64,000 nucleotides of DNA, taken from positions 62,001 to 126,000 of the forward strand of contig JAJZUT010000006.1 of NCBI GenBank assembly GCA_021847105.1, read 5' to 3'. Below, piece after piece: positions 1 through 8,274 of the stretch. The notes under the pieces were generated by a model. It had not been told where the DNA came from. It saw nothing but the letters and a program-made list of their open reading frames with translations, and did no database searches. The position numbers were made by a program, and so were the translations under genes. Each line of letters starts with the position of its first letter. Position 1 is the stretch's first letter. Source of the stretch: Pseudomonadota bacterium (GTDB lineage: Bacteria > Pseudomonadota > Gammaproteobacteria > Steroidobacterales > Steroidobacteraceae).

Positions 1-773
1 TCATAGGTGATGAACAGCGCCCGTCCGCTGTGCTCGTCGGCAACGCTCTCGTCCATTACCGGATCGTGCATGACATCAAAAAAGCGCTTGGTGCGCCGTA
101 CCGTGTAATGGCCCTGCGGGTCGACGTCCGCCACTGCGAGCGATCCATCGGCGCACAGAGAGGCAAAGCCGCGCTTGCCGAAGGGAAACACCAGCCCACA
201 GCCGGGGACTTCGACCGACGTCAGCACCTTGCGGGCATGCAGGTCGATCACGCTGACGGCGGGCGCCGGTTGAAAGCTGTAGACGTATCCGTAATGCCCA
301 TCCGGACTCAGCGCGAAGGTGTGCGTCTTTGGATCGGAGATCAACCGGCCCGGCAGCGCAATCTCGCCCTCGTTCGCAAGCGTCGGCCCCCCGTATATCG
401 ACAGCACATCTTCGCGCTTGCCCCGATTGCCCAACGTCCAATAGGTCTCCGAGATGTACAGCGTGCGGTCATCCGGTGCCCAGGCAAAATTCGCGTATTG
501 CGACGAGTACACGGTCGCTACATCTTGCAGCGTATCCCCATTTATGATGCGCACACCCCCGCCCTCGAGCCCGTCCATCGCGCTGTAGCTGAGGTCGTGG
601 GCGGTGAGTCCGTTGAACGCGGTCACGCCCGCCATCTCGCTCTGCAGCACGGGCGGGGTGTGCGTCGGCGGTGTCAGCGCAGCGCCCCAGGCCGGCATGG
701 CCAGTCCCGCGCCGACCAGCAGCACCAGCGCGGCGCCGGCTGCGATACCCGTTCGGTATGCGATTCGCTTCAT
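1..773 (-). CDS. Amine dehydrogenase heavy (beta-propeller) chain, 3' end outside the window
   Basis: Partial gene: 257 codons are visible and it continues past the left edge. The N-terminus is a Sec-type signal peptide (MKRIAYR, then an Ala/Leu/Val-rich stretch ending near AWGA), so the product is periplasmic. The rest resembles the heavy chain of tryptophan-tryptophylquinone amine dehydrogenases (MauB/AauB, family Me-amine-dh_H): a motif like FQPAPAVSVIDL followed by a VPGC...F and LCADGSLAVADV segment matches the conserved propeller blades of that family. In that family the heavy chain pairs with a small quinone-bearing light chain and passes electrons to a cupredoxin or cytochrome. Its ATG lies one base after the stop of the spermidine dehydrogenase gene, so the two are almost certainly translationally coupled. 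No light chain (MauA) gene is visible; it would have to lie left of the window. Assignment to the family is fairly firm, the substrate is unknown. Confidence 0.8.
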   Translation of the reverse strand, partial: MKRIAYRTGIAAGAALVLLVGAGLAMPAWGAALTPPTHTPPVLQSEMAGVTAFNGLTAHDLSYSAMDGLEGGGVRIINGDTLQDVATVYSSQYANFAWAPDDRTLYISETYWTLGNRGKREDVLSIYGGPTLANEGEIALPGRLISDPKTHTFALSPDGHYGYVYSFQPAPAVSVIDLHARKVLTSVEVPGCGLVFPFGKRGFASLCADGSLAVADVDPQGHYTVRRTKRFFDVMHDPVMDESVADEHSGRALFITY

Positions 774-774
774 A

Positions 775-2865
775 TTACGCCCCCTGAGTATTATGGGACA
801 CAAACGGATAGGCCAGTTTCTCCAGCGCCTGCTCGACCGCCCAGTGCGCCGTGAGGAATGCCGCATCGGTGTGCGGACTCATGGCCGCATCTGCATTGGC
901 GACTGAAATGCGTCCGAAGGGCTGCCGGGCCGTGACGCAGGAGCGCTTGTCGGTCTCGGTGAATACCCAGTCCATCGGATCCTCCAGGCTGCTGTACGTG
1001 TACGAATAACCATGACACCAGCGATTGACCATGATGCCAAGGACGTCCTTGCGCGGATCGAAGCCACCGGATCCGAGAACGCGCACGAGCTGCTCACGGA
1101 TGTTCCGCTCGAAAGTCTCAAACGACGTGCTCATCAGCTCCGCCCGGCCCATGGTGTATTGCGCCTTGCGCGGGTGCCCTGGAAAAGTCGGATAGCGCGT
1201 CATGGAAAGCGCGATCGGATCGCGGGGATGGGCCGAGTGGCGCAACGCGCCGAGGTCCACCGGCTCTGGAAGCCAGAACCGGTCGTGATACATCGTTGGC
1301 GTGACTACGGTGCTGATACCGAGTCTCTCGAATGCCTTCCAGTTGCGCAGGAACACCGTCGTGTACACGATCGGCGCCTTGATGTTGTACGCCAAGGCTT
1401 CCTTTTGCGTCTTGGGCAGCTCTGGGACGAGATATGGAATCATCATGTTCCAGTTGGCCATGATGCAGTAGCACGCCCGAACGTCGTAGAGCTTCCCGCT
1501 TGCGCTCGCCGAGGGGCTGTACGACACGATGACCTCGCGAGCCGTGGCCGGATCCCCGTCGTGACGAACATTGAGTACCGTATGGTTGAGACGGATGCGG
1601 GTCGAGTTTCCTGGACGATCGAATAGCGAATAATCGACGCGCGCCATGCCGACGTCCTCTTGCGTCGAGCCGGGTACCGCGGCGGGAATCAGCTTGCGGA
1701 CCAGCAGCCGCACCAATGTTGCATTGCCGTCTGGGAAATGCACGTCACCGTGCCCTGGGCGCTGGCGCCCGTGCATGCCACCGGGCAGGTCCGCCAGCAG
1801 GCCGCGCGGCAGTGGATCGAGCTTCAAGCCATAGAAGCCGGGCAGGCTGCCCATGCCCCAGGCAAACAATGCCGGCAGCACGTCCGCGCCCGTGCCGAAT
1901 ACGCTGCGTCCGAGATTGCGATAAAACCAGTAGGCCTGCGGGTCGAGCTTGACCACTTTGAGCAAGTAGTCCTCGAAGCTCATGCGCGCCAGCTGCTCGA
2001 GCTTCTGCGCCTGTGTCAGCCCCCGCAAGTAGTCCGGTTGCGCCGGATCCTGCAGGCGCTTCAGATCCTGTTTCGCCTGTTCGGACAGCGGCATTTCGCG
2101 CAGGAATTCATCGGTGAAGCGCGGCTGGGGGTCGCCGAGGACGTTACCCGGCAGGTCACCTGAACCGCGCGGCTGCACAACCAGCCGGTCGGCGCCCCAG
2201 GTCTCGCGGTCGAAGAAATAGCTGCGCCGCAGCCCCATCGAAGCATACAGGCGCTCATTGCTCGCGTTGTCGCGAACGTAGCGTGACAGATCGACGCCGA
2301 TGTCCTGCAGCACCTCGCGGGCCCACTGGTTGTAGCGCTCCGGAGACTCGATGTCATAGGTGCCACCATTGACCACGAGGGTGTCACCGCCGTAGTGGAA
2401 CTCATTGCGCCGCGCGTGTCCACCGACGTCATCGTTGTTATCGATGATCAACACCCGAGCGCCGGGACCGACGTTCTTGTGGAAGAAATGCGCTGCGGCA
2501 AGACCGCTCAACCCGCCCCCGACCACAACGAGGTCATAGTGCTCCCCAGTATGCTCAGCGCGGCCAAGATCGACCTTACGCGTGTCGCGCAGGTGGTGTG
2601 CCGCGGTGTAGGAGCCCGGAGCGAGGCCGCGCAACCCGGTGCGCATCGGTGGATAGGGATAGGTCTCATCCGGTGTCGCAACGGTTGCGGGTGCGGGACG
2701 GTCCGCGTTGTCCGCCGCAAGCCCCACATCCGGCAGGGCAAGGGTTCCGGCCACCATGGCCACGCCATTGAGGAAGTCGCGACGTGAAATGTCTCGGTCC
2801 ATGCCAAGAGCGTGATCGCCGTCCGATGCCACCGGCCCGCAGCGCTGCTCAGGATCTTTCTTCAC
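775..2865 (-). CDS. spdH: Spermidine dehydrogenase-like FAD enzyme, Tat-exported
   Basis: About 696 residues. A twin-arginine signal (SRRDFLNGVAMVAG, RR at about 28-29) precedes a FAD Rossmann motif VVVGGGLSGLAAAHFF at about 113-130 and an NNDDVGGHARRNEF segment. The overall pattern, including the leader LGMDRDISRRDF, matches Pseudomonas SpdH, which oxidatively cleaves spermidine in the periplasm to 1,3-diaminopropane and 4-aminobutanal. Start: a GTG at 2865 has GGAGAT a few bases upstream; a TTG at 2889 and an ATG at 2802 are alternatives, but the ATG would cut residues commonly present ahead of the Tat motif. The gene follows the permease by 68 bases and is followed after one base by the amine dehydrogenase heavy chain, suggesting that both act on amines or on the released products in the periplasm. 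Substrate is inferred from homology. Confidence 0.85.
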   Translation of the reverse strand: MKKDPEQRCGPVASDGDHALGMDRDISRRDFLNGVAMVAGTLALPDVGLAADNADRPAPATVATPDETYPYPPMRTGLRGLAPGSYTAAHHLRDTRKVDLGRAEHTGEHYDLVVVGGGLSGLAAAHFFHKNVGPGARVLIIDNNDDVGGHARRNEFHYGGDTLVVNGGTYDIESPERYNQWAREVLQDIGVDLSRYVRDNASNERLYASMGLRRSYFFDRETWGADRLVVQPRGSGDLPGNVLGDPQPRFTDEFLREMPLSEQAKQDLKRLQDPAQPDYLRGLTQAQKLEQLARMSFEDYLLKVVKLDPQAYWFYRNLGRSVFGTGADVLPALFAWGMGSLPGFYGLKLDPLPRGLLADLPGGMHGRQRPGHGDVHFPDGNATLVRLLVRKLIPAAVPGSTQEDVGMARVDYSLFDRPGNSTRIRLNHTVLNVRHDGDPATAREVIVSYSPSASASGKLYDVRACYCIMANWNMMIPYLVPELPKTQKEALAYNIKAPIVYTTVFLRNWKAFERLGISTVVTPTMYHDRFWLPEPVDLGALRHSAHPRDPIALSMTRYPTFPGHPRKAQYTMGRAELMSTSFETFERNIREQLVRVLGSGGFDPRKDVLGIMVNRWCHGYSYTYSSLEDPMDWVFTETDKRSCVTARQPFGRISVANADAAMSPHTDAAFLTAHWAVEQALEKLAYPFVSHNTQGA

Positions 2866-2933
2866 GAGATCTCCACTGTCGAGTTTCAATCATCGCGCTC
2901 GACGGCGCTATTCGCTGCGCCGGTTTGCGAAGC

Positions 2934-3836
2934 TCAAACGCTATCCTTCACCCCGCCACCCTCGGCACGGGCCGCCGCCGCTTCACGCTGCGCCGAGCGC
3001 AGCATGGCGAGCGCAGCATAGGTCACCACTGCCGCGACCAGCCAGCGCAGGGCTCGCAGCGGCAGACTCTTGACGATGAACGCCGCGATCAGGACTCCGA
3101 GTACGCCCGCCGTAGCGATGCCGACCGACGGCCCCCAGGCAAAACGTCCGCTGCGCAGGAACCTCACGCCGGCCGCGGGCAGCATGACGCCACCGGAGCC
3201 CATCATGATTGGGAAGGCAGCGCGCAGATTGAAACCGAGCAGCGCCAAAATCACCATGGTCGGCGCATACCAACCGATGCCGATCGTCGAGAGCGCGCCC
3301 AGCACGAAATTCGTGGCCACCGCGGCTACAAACTTCCAGCCGGTGAGCGAAAGTGCCGCACCACCAACCGGGAAACTGCCAAGGTTACCCATCACGAAGA
3401 AGGCGGCGGCAACCAGCAGCGCGGCCCCCATGAGCACCTGGATCGAGCGGCGCCGCATGCGGCTCACAACACCGGCTCCGAGCCAAGCGCCGGCGGTGGC
3501 ACTCGCCACCATGGCGAGCAGGAGCTTCGGATCGACCGTGATCAGGGTGACGAAGATGATCGTTTCGGCGATGCCGACCGAGACACTGCCAACGGTCAGG
3601 GTACCGGGGATGAGTTCATCACTCGGTCGGCCGCGGAACTTGTACAGCGCGGTGGTCGTGGCATAGGAGCCAATGCCGAGTGCATCGCCGAAGTTAGTCA
3701 GAAACCCGATACCGAGATCTGACCAGCTCGGCCGTTCGCGCAATTCCCGGCGACGCGACAGCGCGAACCACTGCACGAAGAACAGCGCACTCAGGATCGC
3801 GATCAGCGCGAACAATACGATCTCCGGGATGCTCAT
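2934..3836 (-). CDS. TauE/SafE (TSUP) family membrane permease
   Basis: A 300-residue, very hydrophobic protein with about eight membrane helices in two related halves, each carrying the glycine-rich loop seen in the TSUP family (GIGSYATTTALYKFRG in the first half, GIGWYAPTMVILALLG in the second). Family members export or import small organic and sulfur anions such as sulfoacetate, sulfite or carboxylates. The ATG overlaps the stop of the upstream FAD oxidoreductase (ATGA), so it is in the same operon. A reasonable guess is transport of an acid derived from amine oxidation, but nothing in the sequence fixes the substrate. Confidence 0.8.
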   Translation of the reverse strand: MSIPEIVLFALIAILSALFFVQWFALSRRRELRERPSWSDLGIGFLTNFGDALGIGSYATTTALYKFRGRPSDELIPGTLTVGSVSVGIAETIIFVTLITVDPKLLLAMVASATAGAWLGAGVVSRMRRRSIQVLMGAALLVAAAFFVMGNLGSFPVGGAALSLTGWKFVAAVATNFVLGALSTIGIGWYAPTMVILALLGFNLRAAFPIMMGSGGVMLPAAGVRFLRSGRFAWGPSVGIATAGVLGVLIAAFIVKSLPLRALRWLVAAVVTYAALAMLRSAQREAAAARAEGGGVKDSV

Positions 3837-5158
3837 CCGCCCCCCGGCGCGCGTCCGATCGAGCGATCGAGCGCATCACGAGTCTGTAGGTAGCGTATGG
3901 CGGCGCGTGCCGCCATGCGACTGAAGCCGTGCAGGCGGATGGGTCGGACGGGGGTCAGCGGAAAGCCGAGACTCTCGGCCGGCTCGCCGAGTGCCCGACG
4001 TGCCAGCACTCGCCCAAGGGTGGTCGCCATGGCGACACCACGGCCGTTATAGCCTAGGCCCGCCAGCAGTCCCGGCTCTGGCTCATGCAGGTGTGGAATT
4101 CCATCGCGAGTCATCGCCACGAATCCACCCCATCGATATTCGATTGGCACGCCGGCGAGTTCCGGATAGAGCTCGCGCAGCGCCCGCTCATGGGTCGGGG
4201 TGTTCGCCGGAGACGGAATGTCGGTGTACGCGCCGCGCGTGCCAAGTACAAACCGTCCGGAAGCATCGAGCCTGAAGTAGCGCAGAATTCTCTGCGTATC
4301 CGAAACCGATTGCCCGTGCGGCAGAATGCGTGTACGTAGCTCCGTTGGCAGCGGTGCACTTGCCACCTGGATCGACGGAACGGCGACCACCGTGCGCCTG
4401 AGTTGATCGAAAACGCGATCGGTGTAGGCATCAGTGGCGACGATGACGGTTTGCGCGGCAACCGCGCCGCGCTCGGTGTCAATGCGCCAGATCCCGCCCT
4501 GGCGGGCCAAGCGTCTCGCCGGACTGCGCGCAAACAGACGCACCCCATGCCCCTGACAGGCTCTCGTCAGACCGCGCAGGTAAGCCAGCGGCTGCACGGT
4601 GCCACCGCGACGGTCTATCCAGCCCCCACAGTAACGCGCCGTACCAGTGAGTTCCGCTGCATCGCGGGCCGAGAGCACCGCGACATCGGCGCCACGACTA
4701 CGCCATTGCGCCGCCCGCCGTTCCAGCCCCGGCAGCTGAGTCTCGCTGACCGCGAGCTGCAACCAGCCGGTGCGCACCGCGTCGCATTCGATCCCATATT
4801 GCTTAATCAGATCGAAGACCAGGTCCGGTGCGGAACCCGCGCAAGCCGCAAGCTGTGCGCCCGCCTGTTCGCCGTAAAGGCGCTCGAGTGCATCGGGGTC
4901 ATGCTTCAGACCGGCGATCACCTGTCCGCCGTTCAGTCCCGAGCCGCCCTCGCCGATTTCGCCGGCTTCGAGCACGAGGACGTCGCGGCCGGCACTGGCC
5001 GCATGTAGCGCCGCGGACAAGCCCGTGTAGCCCGCGCCGATCACCGCGATTTCGGCGCGCGCTTCTGTCCCGAGTTGCGGCAGCGGCGCCAAGGGCGCGC
5101 AACTCGACATCCAGAGCGAGCCGGTCGTCGATGCCACGCTGACGTGCCCCCTGCTCAT
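3833..5158 (-). CDS. FAD-dependent amine oxidoreductase (DAO/PuuB-like)
   Basis: 441 residues, no signal peptide, so cytoplasmic. A classic dinucleotide-binding motif (AVIGAGYTGLSAALHAASAG, about 38-57) is followed by VLVLEAGEIGEGGSGLNGG, where the S/N-GG signature of gamma-glutamylputrescine oxidase (PuuB) and related DAO enzymes is present. A C-terminal GLGYNGRGVAMATTLGR motif is the usual second FAD contact of this group. The family oxidises primary or secondary amines using oxygen. Being first in the run FAD oxidoreductase-permease-spdH-heavy chain strongly suggests polyamine or amine catabolism. A 9-bp inverted repeat sits 5 to 29 bases upstream of the ATG. Substrate not determinable. 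Confidence 0.8.
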   Translation of the reverse strand: MSRGHVSVASTTGSLWMSSCAPLAPLPQLGTEARAEIAVIGAGYTGLSAALHAASAGRDVLVLEAGEIGEGGSGLNGGQVIAGLKHDPDALERLYGEQAGAQLAACAGSAPDLVFDLIKQYGIECDAVRTGWLQLAVSETQLPGLERRAAQWRSRGADVAVLSARDAAELTGTARYCGGWIDRRGGTVQPLAYLRGLTRACQGHGVRLFARSPARRLARQGGIWRIDTERGAVAAQTVIVATDAYTDRVFDQLRRTVVAVPSIQVASAPLPTELRTRILPHGQSVSDTQRILRYFRLDASGRFVLGTRGAYTDIPSPANTPTHERALRELYPELAGVPIEYRWGGFVAMTRDGIPHLHEPEPGLLAGLGYNGRGVAMATTLGRVLARRALGEPAESLGFPLTPVRPIRLHGFSRMAARAAIRYLQTRDALDRSIGRAPGGG

Positions 5159-5162
5159 ATTG

Positions 5163-5187
5163 TTTATTGATTATCGATATCAATAAA
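5163..5187 (-). promoter_or_regulatory. Inverted repeat, probable operator in front of the amine-oxidation operon
   Basis: Perfect 9-bp arms, TTTATTGAT (5163-5171) and ATCAATAAA (5179-5187), separated by 7 bases (TATCGAT). It is strikingly AT-rich against the GC-rich surroundings and ends five bases before the FAD oxidoreductase start. A dyad of this size and position is typical of a repressor site that would cover the 5' end of the message; a role as an mRNA hairpin sequestering the start is an alternative. Confidence 0.55.
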
Positions 5188-5352
5188 TCGAACCATGAGC
5201 GAGCATAGGCCAGCCTCCGAGCAACGTCAATGCGAACCGGGACTCCCCCTGGAGCCCGTTCGTTGGCGCATGGCGAAGACCCGACTCAGCACGGACCTTC
5301 GCGACACGACGTAAGAGTTATCCCAGAGGCGCACCGACCGGGATCGTCGGCG

Positions 5353-5373
5353 CTGGCTGAGGCGCTCAGCCAG
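5353..5373 (-). terminator. Hairpin over the mauD stop codon, terminator-like
   Basis: CTGGCTGAG (5353-5361) and CTCAGCCAG (5365-5373) form a 9-bp perfect stem with a 3-base loop. The mauD stop codon lies inside it. No T-run follows on the minus strand, so it is either a weak attenuator between mauED and the downstream amine operon or a 3'-end stabiliser. Confidence 0.35.
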
Positions 5374-5962
5374 AAGATGCCGCGCGCTGCCGGGCGAGAT
5401 AGTCCTGTACCGATCGCAGCCCGAGCTCATGCGCCGAGATCAGGCTCTCCAGATGCTCGCGGCTGTTGACCAGGCCCTGCGCGGCGATGACGCCGAGTTC
5501 GTTGACGAGCACCGCATACGGCAGCTTGGCGACCTGGAATGCGCGACCGGCCTCGGGTGCATTCACAAACCGCTCGAGTGCGACATCATGGCGTGCCGCC
5601 ATCTGCCGCTGCTGCTGCAGATCGCCGTCTCCCACCAGGAGCAGATCAAGATGCTCGCTTTGCGCGAACGCCTTGACGGTGGGCAGGAGCGACTTGCAGA
5701 TGGGGCAGGTCGGGGAGACAAAAAAGAGCAGCCGCAGTGCGCCGCCGGGCTGCGGGCCGCCGATCTCGAGCGCATCGCCCGCGAGCGTGCGCACAGTGAG
5801 CCTCGGTGCCGCCTCTCCCGTCTGCGGTCCACGTCCGAGCGCGAGCGCGCCCACCGGAGCGATGCGCTCGTGCAATACACCGACCTGACGGGCCAACGCC
5901 AACACCGCAATTGCCAGCGCAATGACGGCAACCCACAGCATCACTTGGGAAATGAGCAGCAT
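5366..5962 (-). CDS. mauD: Methylamine utilization protein MauD-like thiol-disulfide protein
   Basis: 198 residues. An N-terminal membrane anchor (LISQVMLWVAVIALAIAVL) is followed by a thioredoxin-like periplasmic domain with a CPIC active site (Cys86, Cys89) in the context FFVSPTCPICKSLLPTV, as in MauD. MauD is thought to form or shuffle the many disulfides of the quinone-bearing light chain of methylamine or aromatic amine dehydrogenase. The start was placed at the ATG that overlaps the mauE stop (TGATG); the upstream reading frame is inside mauE. In known mau/aau clusters the order is B-E-D-A. Here E-D are separated from the heavy chain by four genes, which is unusual. Confidence 0.85.
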   Translation of the reverse strand: MLLISQVMLWVAVIALAIAVLALARQVGVLHERIAPVGALALGRGPQTGEAAPRLTVRTLAGDALEIGGPQPGGALRLLFFVSPTCPICKSLLPTVKAFAQSEHLDLLLVGDGDLQQQRQMAARHDVALERFVNAPEAGRAFQVAKLPYAVLVNELGVIAAQGLVNSREHLESLISAHELGLRSVQDYLARQRAASSG

Positions 5963-6504
5963 CACGCAAACCTCTTGCGAAGCTCCGCCGTGGATTGGCG
6001 CAGCGAAAGCAGCTGATCGAACGTCCGGTACAGCCCGTAAGCGGCCAACCCCGCGCCGACCCCGTCGACCCACTGCAGCGGTCCGCCCCAAGCGGAGGTC
6101 GCGGCGAACAAGGGCGATAGGGCAAGGGCGAGTACCAGATTGCGGACAAGCAGGCCCGGGCTCAACGATTGACGCAATCCTGACTGAAAGCATCCGCAGT
6201 CAATCTCGCGCCGCCCGCGGACCAGATTGATGCCCATCGCCAGTGCAAAACCACACAGCAGCGCGATCGCGAGCGCCGCGCCACTGCGGGCATACAGCCC
6301 GGTCGCCAAGGACACCGTCACCAGCGACTCCAGGCCGACCACCAACCACGCCATGGACGCGGCCAGCGGTTCCGGAACCAGCCGATAATTGACCACCACG
6401 CCTGCCAATTCGTGGCGATGTGCGAGCTTGCCCGCCACTGCGGTCAGGAACACCAGCGCGCCCAGCAGGCGGCTGGCCAACGCGATGGACGGATCGATCG
6501 TCAC
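5962..6504 (-). CDS. mauE: Methylamine utilization protein MauE-like (DoxX-like) membrane protein
   Basis: 180 residues, about four membrane helices. It contains the CGCF motif (REIDCGCFQSGLRQ) characteristic of MauE, thought to cooperate with MauD in disulfide formation or electron delivery to the periplasm. The start chosen is a GTG at 6504 with GGGGAG about seven bases upstream; this gives the usual MauE length and begins just before the first helix. The longer open frame upstream is low-complexity and has no protein character. Overlaps mauD by one base. A strong hairpin sits directly ahead of the ribosome binding site. Confidence 0.82.
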   Translation of the reverse strand: MTIDPSIALASRLLGALVFLTAVAGKLAHRHELAGVVVNYRLVPEPLAASMAWLVVGLESLVTVSLATGLYARSGAALAIALLCGFALAMGINLVRGRREIDCGCFQSGLRQSLSPGLLVRNLVLALALSPLFAATSAWGGPLQWVDGVGAGLAAYGLYRTFDQLLSLRQSTAELRKRFA

Positions 6505-6516
6505 TTGAACGCTCCC

Positions 6517-6539
6517 CACGCGCTGGCGCGCAGCGCGTG
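6517..6539 (-). promoter_or_regulatory. Stem-loop immediately upstream of the mauE ribosome binding site
   Basis: CACGCGCTG (6517-6525) and CAGCGCGTG (6531-6539) form a 9-bp GC-rich stem with a 5-base loop. On the minus strand the stem's last base abuts and partly overlaps the GGGGAG ribosome binding site of mauE. It could control translation or protect the 5' end. Confidence 0.4.
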
Positions 6540-7191
6540 ATGCACTGTAGTTGTCGCACGGCGAGCCGGCTGTCCAGTTGAGACGAAGCTCAGCGCCACA
6601 TCCATAGTATCGGCGACGATACGCAACAGCAATCCCACGCGTCTGGCGCTGATGTCCGTTGCGAATATCGATAACGCGACGAACACCCGTTGTCGGCACC
6701 GCACTCGCGAGGCTCGGTGAACGGCAGATCGTTCGTCCGCACCGCCGGATCGTTACCCGCAGCACCGAACTTGATGGCAGCGCGTATGGCTGAAATTGTC
6801 GTCGGGCAACATCAACTCAAGCGAAATCGTTACGCCATCATGTGCAACAATTCGCAGCCGATGATCTGCGCGGACAACGAACTGCACACCAGGGCCCGGA
6901 AATGTCGCACGCCCTCGCAGGTCACGACTGGAAACGCTCTTGTTTGACGGCAAGCGGCATCTGGCATTCCGATCGCGGGGCTCGATGCGCCCGTTCCAGT
7001 CCTAAGTCTCCCCTTCGCCTCGCATCACGACACGCCAGGGGGTCGACTCTTGGCGCTGCCCGGCAGGTTCCTCGAGCTTCATGGTGTGCCGTTCACTCGT
7101 CGAAGCCGCTTGGCAGTCTCGGCTCGACCAGGCGACACGATACGCGACGACCGCATTGCTCAAGAGCATTCCGCCCGCTTAGCATCAGTGG
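6540..7191. other. Divergent intergenic region, no gene recognised
   Basis: About 650 bases between the mauE leader (minus) and xdhC (plus). Open frames on both strands here lack protein character, a good ribosome binding site or any recognisable motif. The part around 6770-6900 is somewhat less GC-rich than the flanks. It must hold the promoters of both divergent operons, but no convincing -35/-10 pair could be singled out. Confidence 0.5.
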
Positions 7192-8274
7192 ATGGAATCC
7201 TGTCTGGGCGCCCTTCTTCCTTTGCTGTCGCGCGAGCGTGCTGCCGGACGCGCCGTCGCACTTGCAGTCCTGACGCAGACGACAGGCTCCACCTACCAGA
7301 GGCCCGGAGCTCTGCTGCTGATCGCCGCGAACGGGGAGTATGCCGGGTTAATCTCCGGCGGCTGCCTCGAGGGCGACCTGGCCGAACAGGCTCGCGCGGT
7401 CATTCACTCTGGCGAGGCGCGCGAGATCGTCTATGACCTGCGCGACCCGAACGATCTGGTGTGGGGGATCGGCTCGGGCTGCGAGGGGGCGATGCGCATT
7501 CTGCTGCTGCGGGTGGGGCCACAGGAGCGCTGGCAACCGCTGGCTCATCTGACGGAATCCCTCGCCTCTCATTCCCCGACCGCGATTGCGCTCGTCGCCG
7601 CATCTACCGATGAGCGCGTTGCACTCGGCTCAGTCGCATTGCCCGAGGAGCCGACCACGCACTGGCTCACGGAGCCGGCCCGTGCGGCGCTCGCGGCGGC
7701 GAGCCGCGCGCACGAGCCCAGCTGGTTCGACCTGTCCGCGCGCTACCGCCTTTTTCTGCTGCCGCTCGCGCTGCCGCCGCGACTGCTCGTGCTCGGCGCC
7801 GGACCCGACGCCGCGCCGCTAGCCCGCCTGGCGGGGGAGCTGCGCTGGAAAGTGACACTTGCCGATCATCGCGCCGCCCTGGCGATACCAGCGCGCTTTC
7901 CGACAGCGGAGCGGGTGGTCGAAACACGCCCGGAATCGCTACATGCGGTCGTGGATTTAACGGCCTTCGATGCCGCCGTCATCATGACGCACCAGCTGGA
8001 GATGGATCGTGCCTACCTGCGCGTGCTGGCCGAGAGCGCGTTGCCCTACATCGGGCTGCTCGGCCCGCCGGCACGCGCGGCGCGTTTGCTAGCGGAGCTC
8101 GGCGAGCAGGCGAGCATGCTGCACGGCCGGCTGCGCGCGCCCGTCGGCTTGCACCTCGGCGGTCGTTCACCGGAGGCGATTGCGGTAGCCATCGTGGCCG
8201 AGATCCTCGCGTTCCTGAACGGGCGATTGCCGATTGCCGCACCGTTTGCGCCCATCGTACCGGGCGCGCCATGA
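7192..8274 (+). CDS. XdhC/CoxI family molybdenum-hydroxylase maturation protein
   Basis: 360 residues. The N-terminal XdhC_CoxI domain carries the SGGCLEGDLAE signature (about 54-64) and the C-terminal half is an XdhC Rossmann domain with LLVLGAGPDAAPLARLA (about 198-214). XdhC proteins bind molybdenum cofactor, promote its sulfuration and insert it into xanthine-dehydrogenase-like enzymes. It is the first gene of a four-gene operon, and its stop overlaps the start of the cytidylyltransferase gene (ATGA). The client is almost certainly the iorAB-type enzyme downstream. Confidence 0.88.
   Translation: MESCLGALLPLLSRERAAGRAVALAVLTQTTGSTYQRPGALLLIAANGEYAGLISGGCLEGDLAEQARAVIHSGEAREIVYDLRDPNDLVWGIGSGCEGAMRILLLRVGPQERWQPLAHLTESLASHSPTAIALVAASTDERVALGSVALPEEPTTHWLTEPARAALAAASRAHEPSWFDLSARYRLFLLPLALPPRLLVLGAGPDAAPLARLAGELRWKVTLADHRAALAIPARFPTAERVVETRPESLHAVVDLTAFDAAVIMTHQLEMDRAYLRVLAESALPYIGLLGPPARAARLLAELGEQASMLHGRLRAPVGLHLGGRSPEAIAVAIVAEILAFLNGRLPIAAPFAPIVPGAP

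Noticed and set aside
6690-7273. Open frames of 66-143 codons on both strands in the mauE-xdhC gap
   Set aside because: No hydrophobic or motif pattern, no ribosome binding site, mutually overlapping; left as non-coding.
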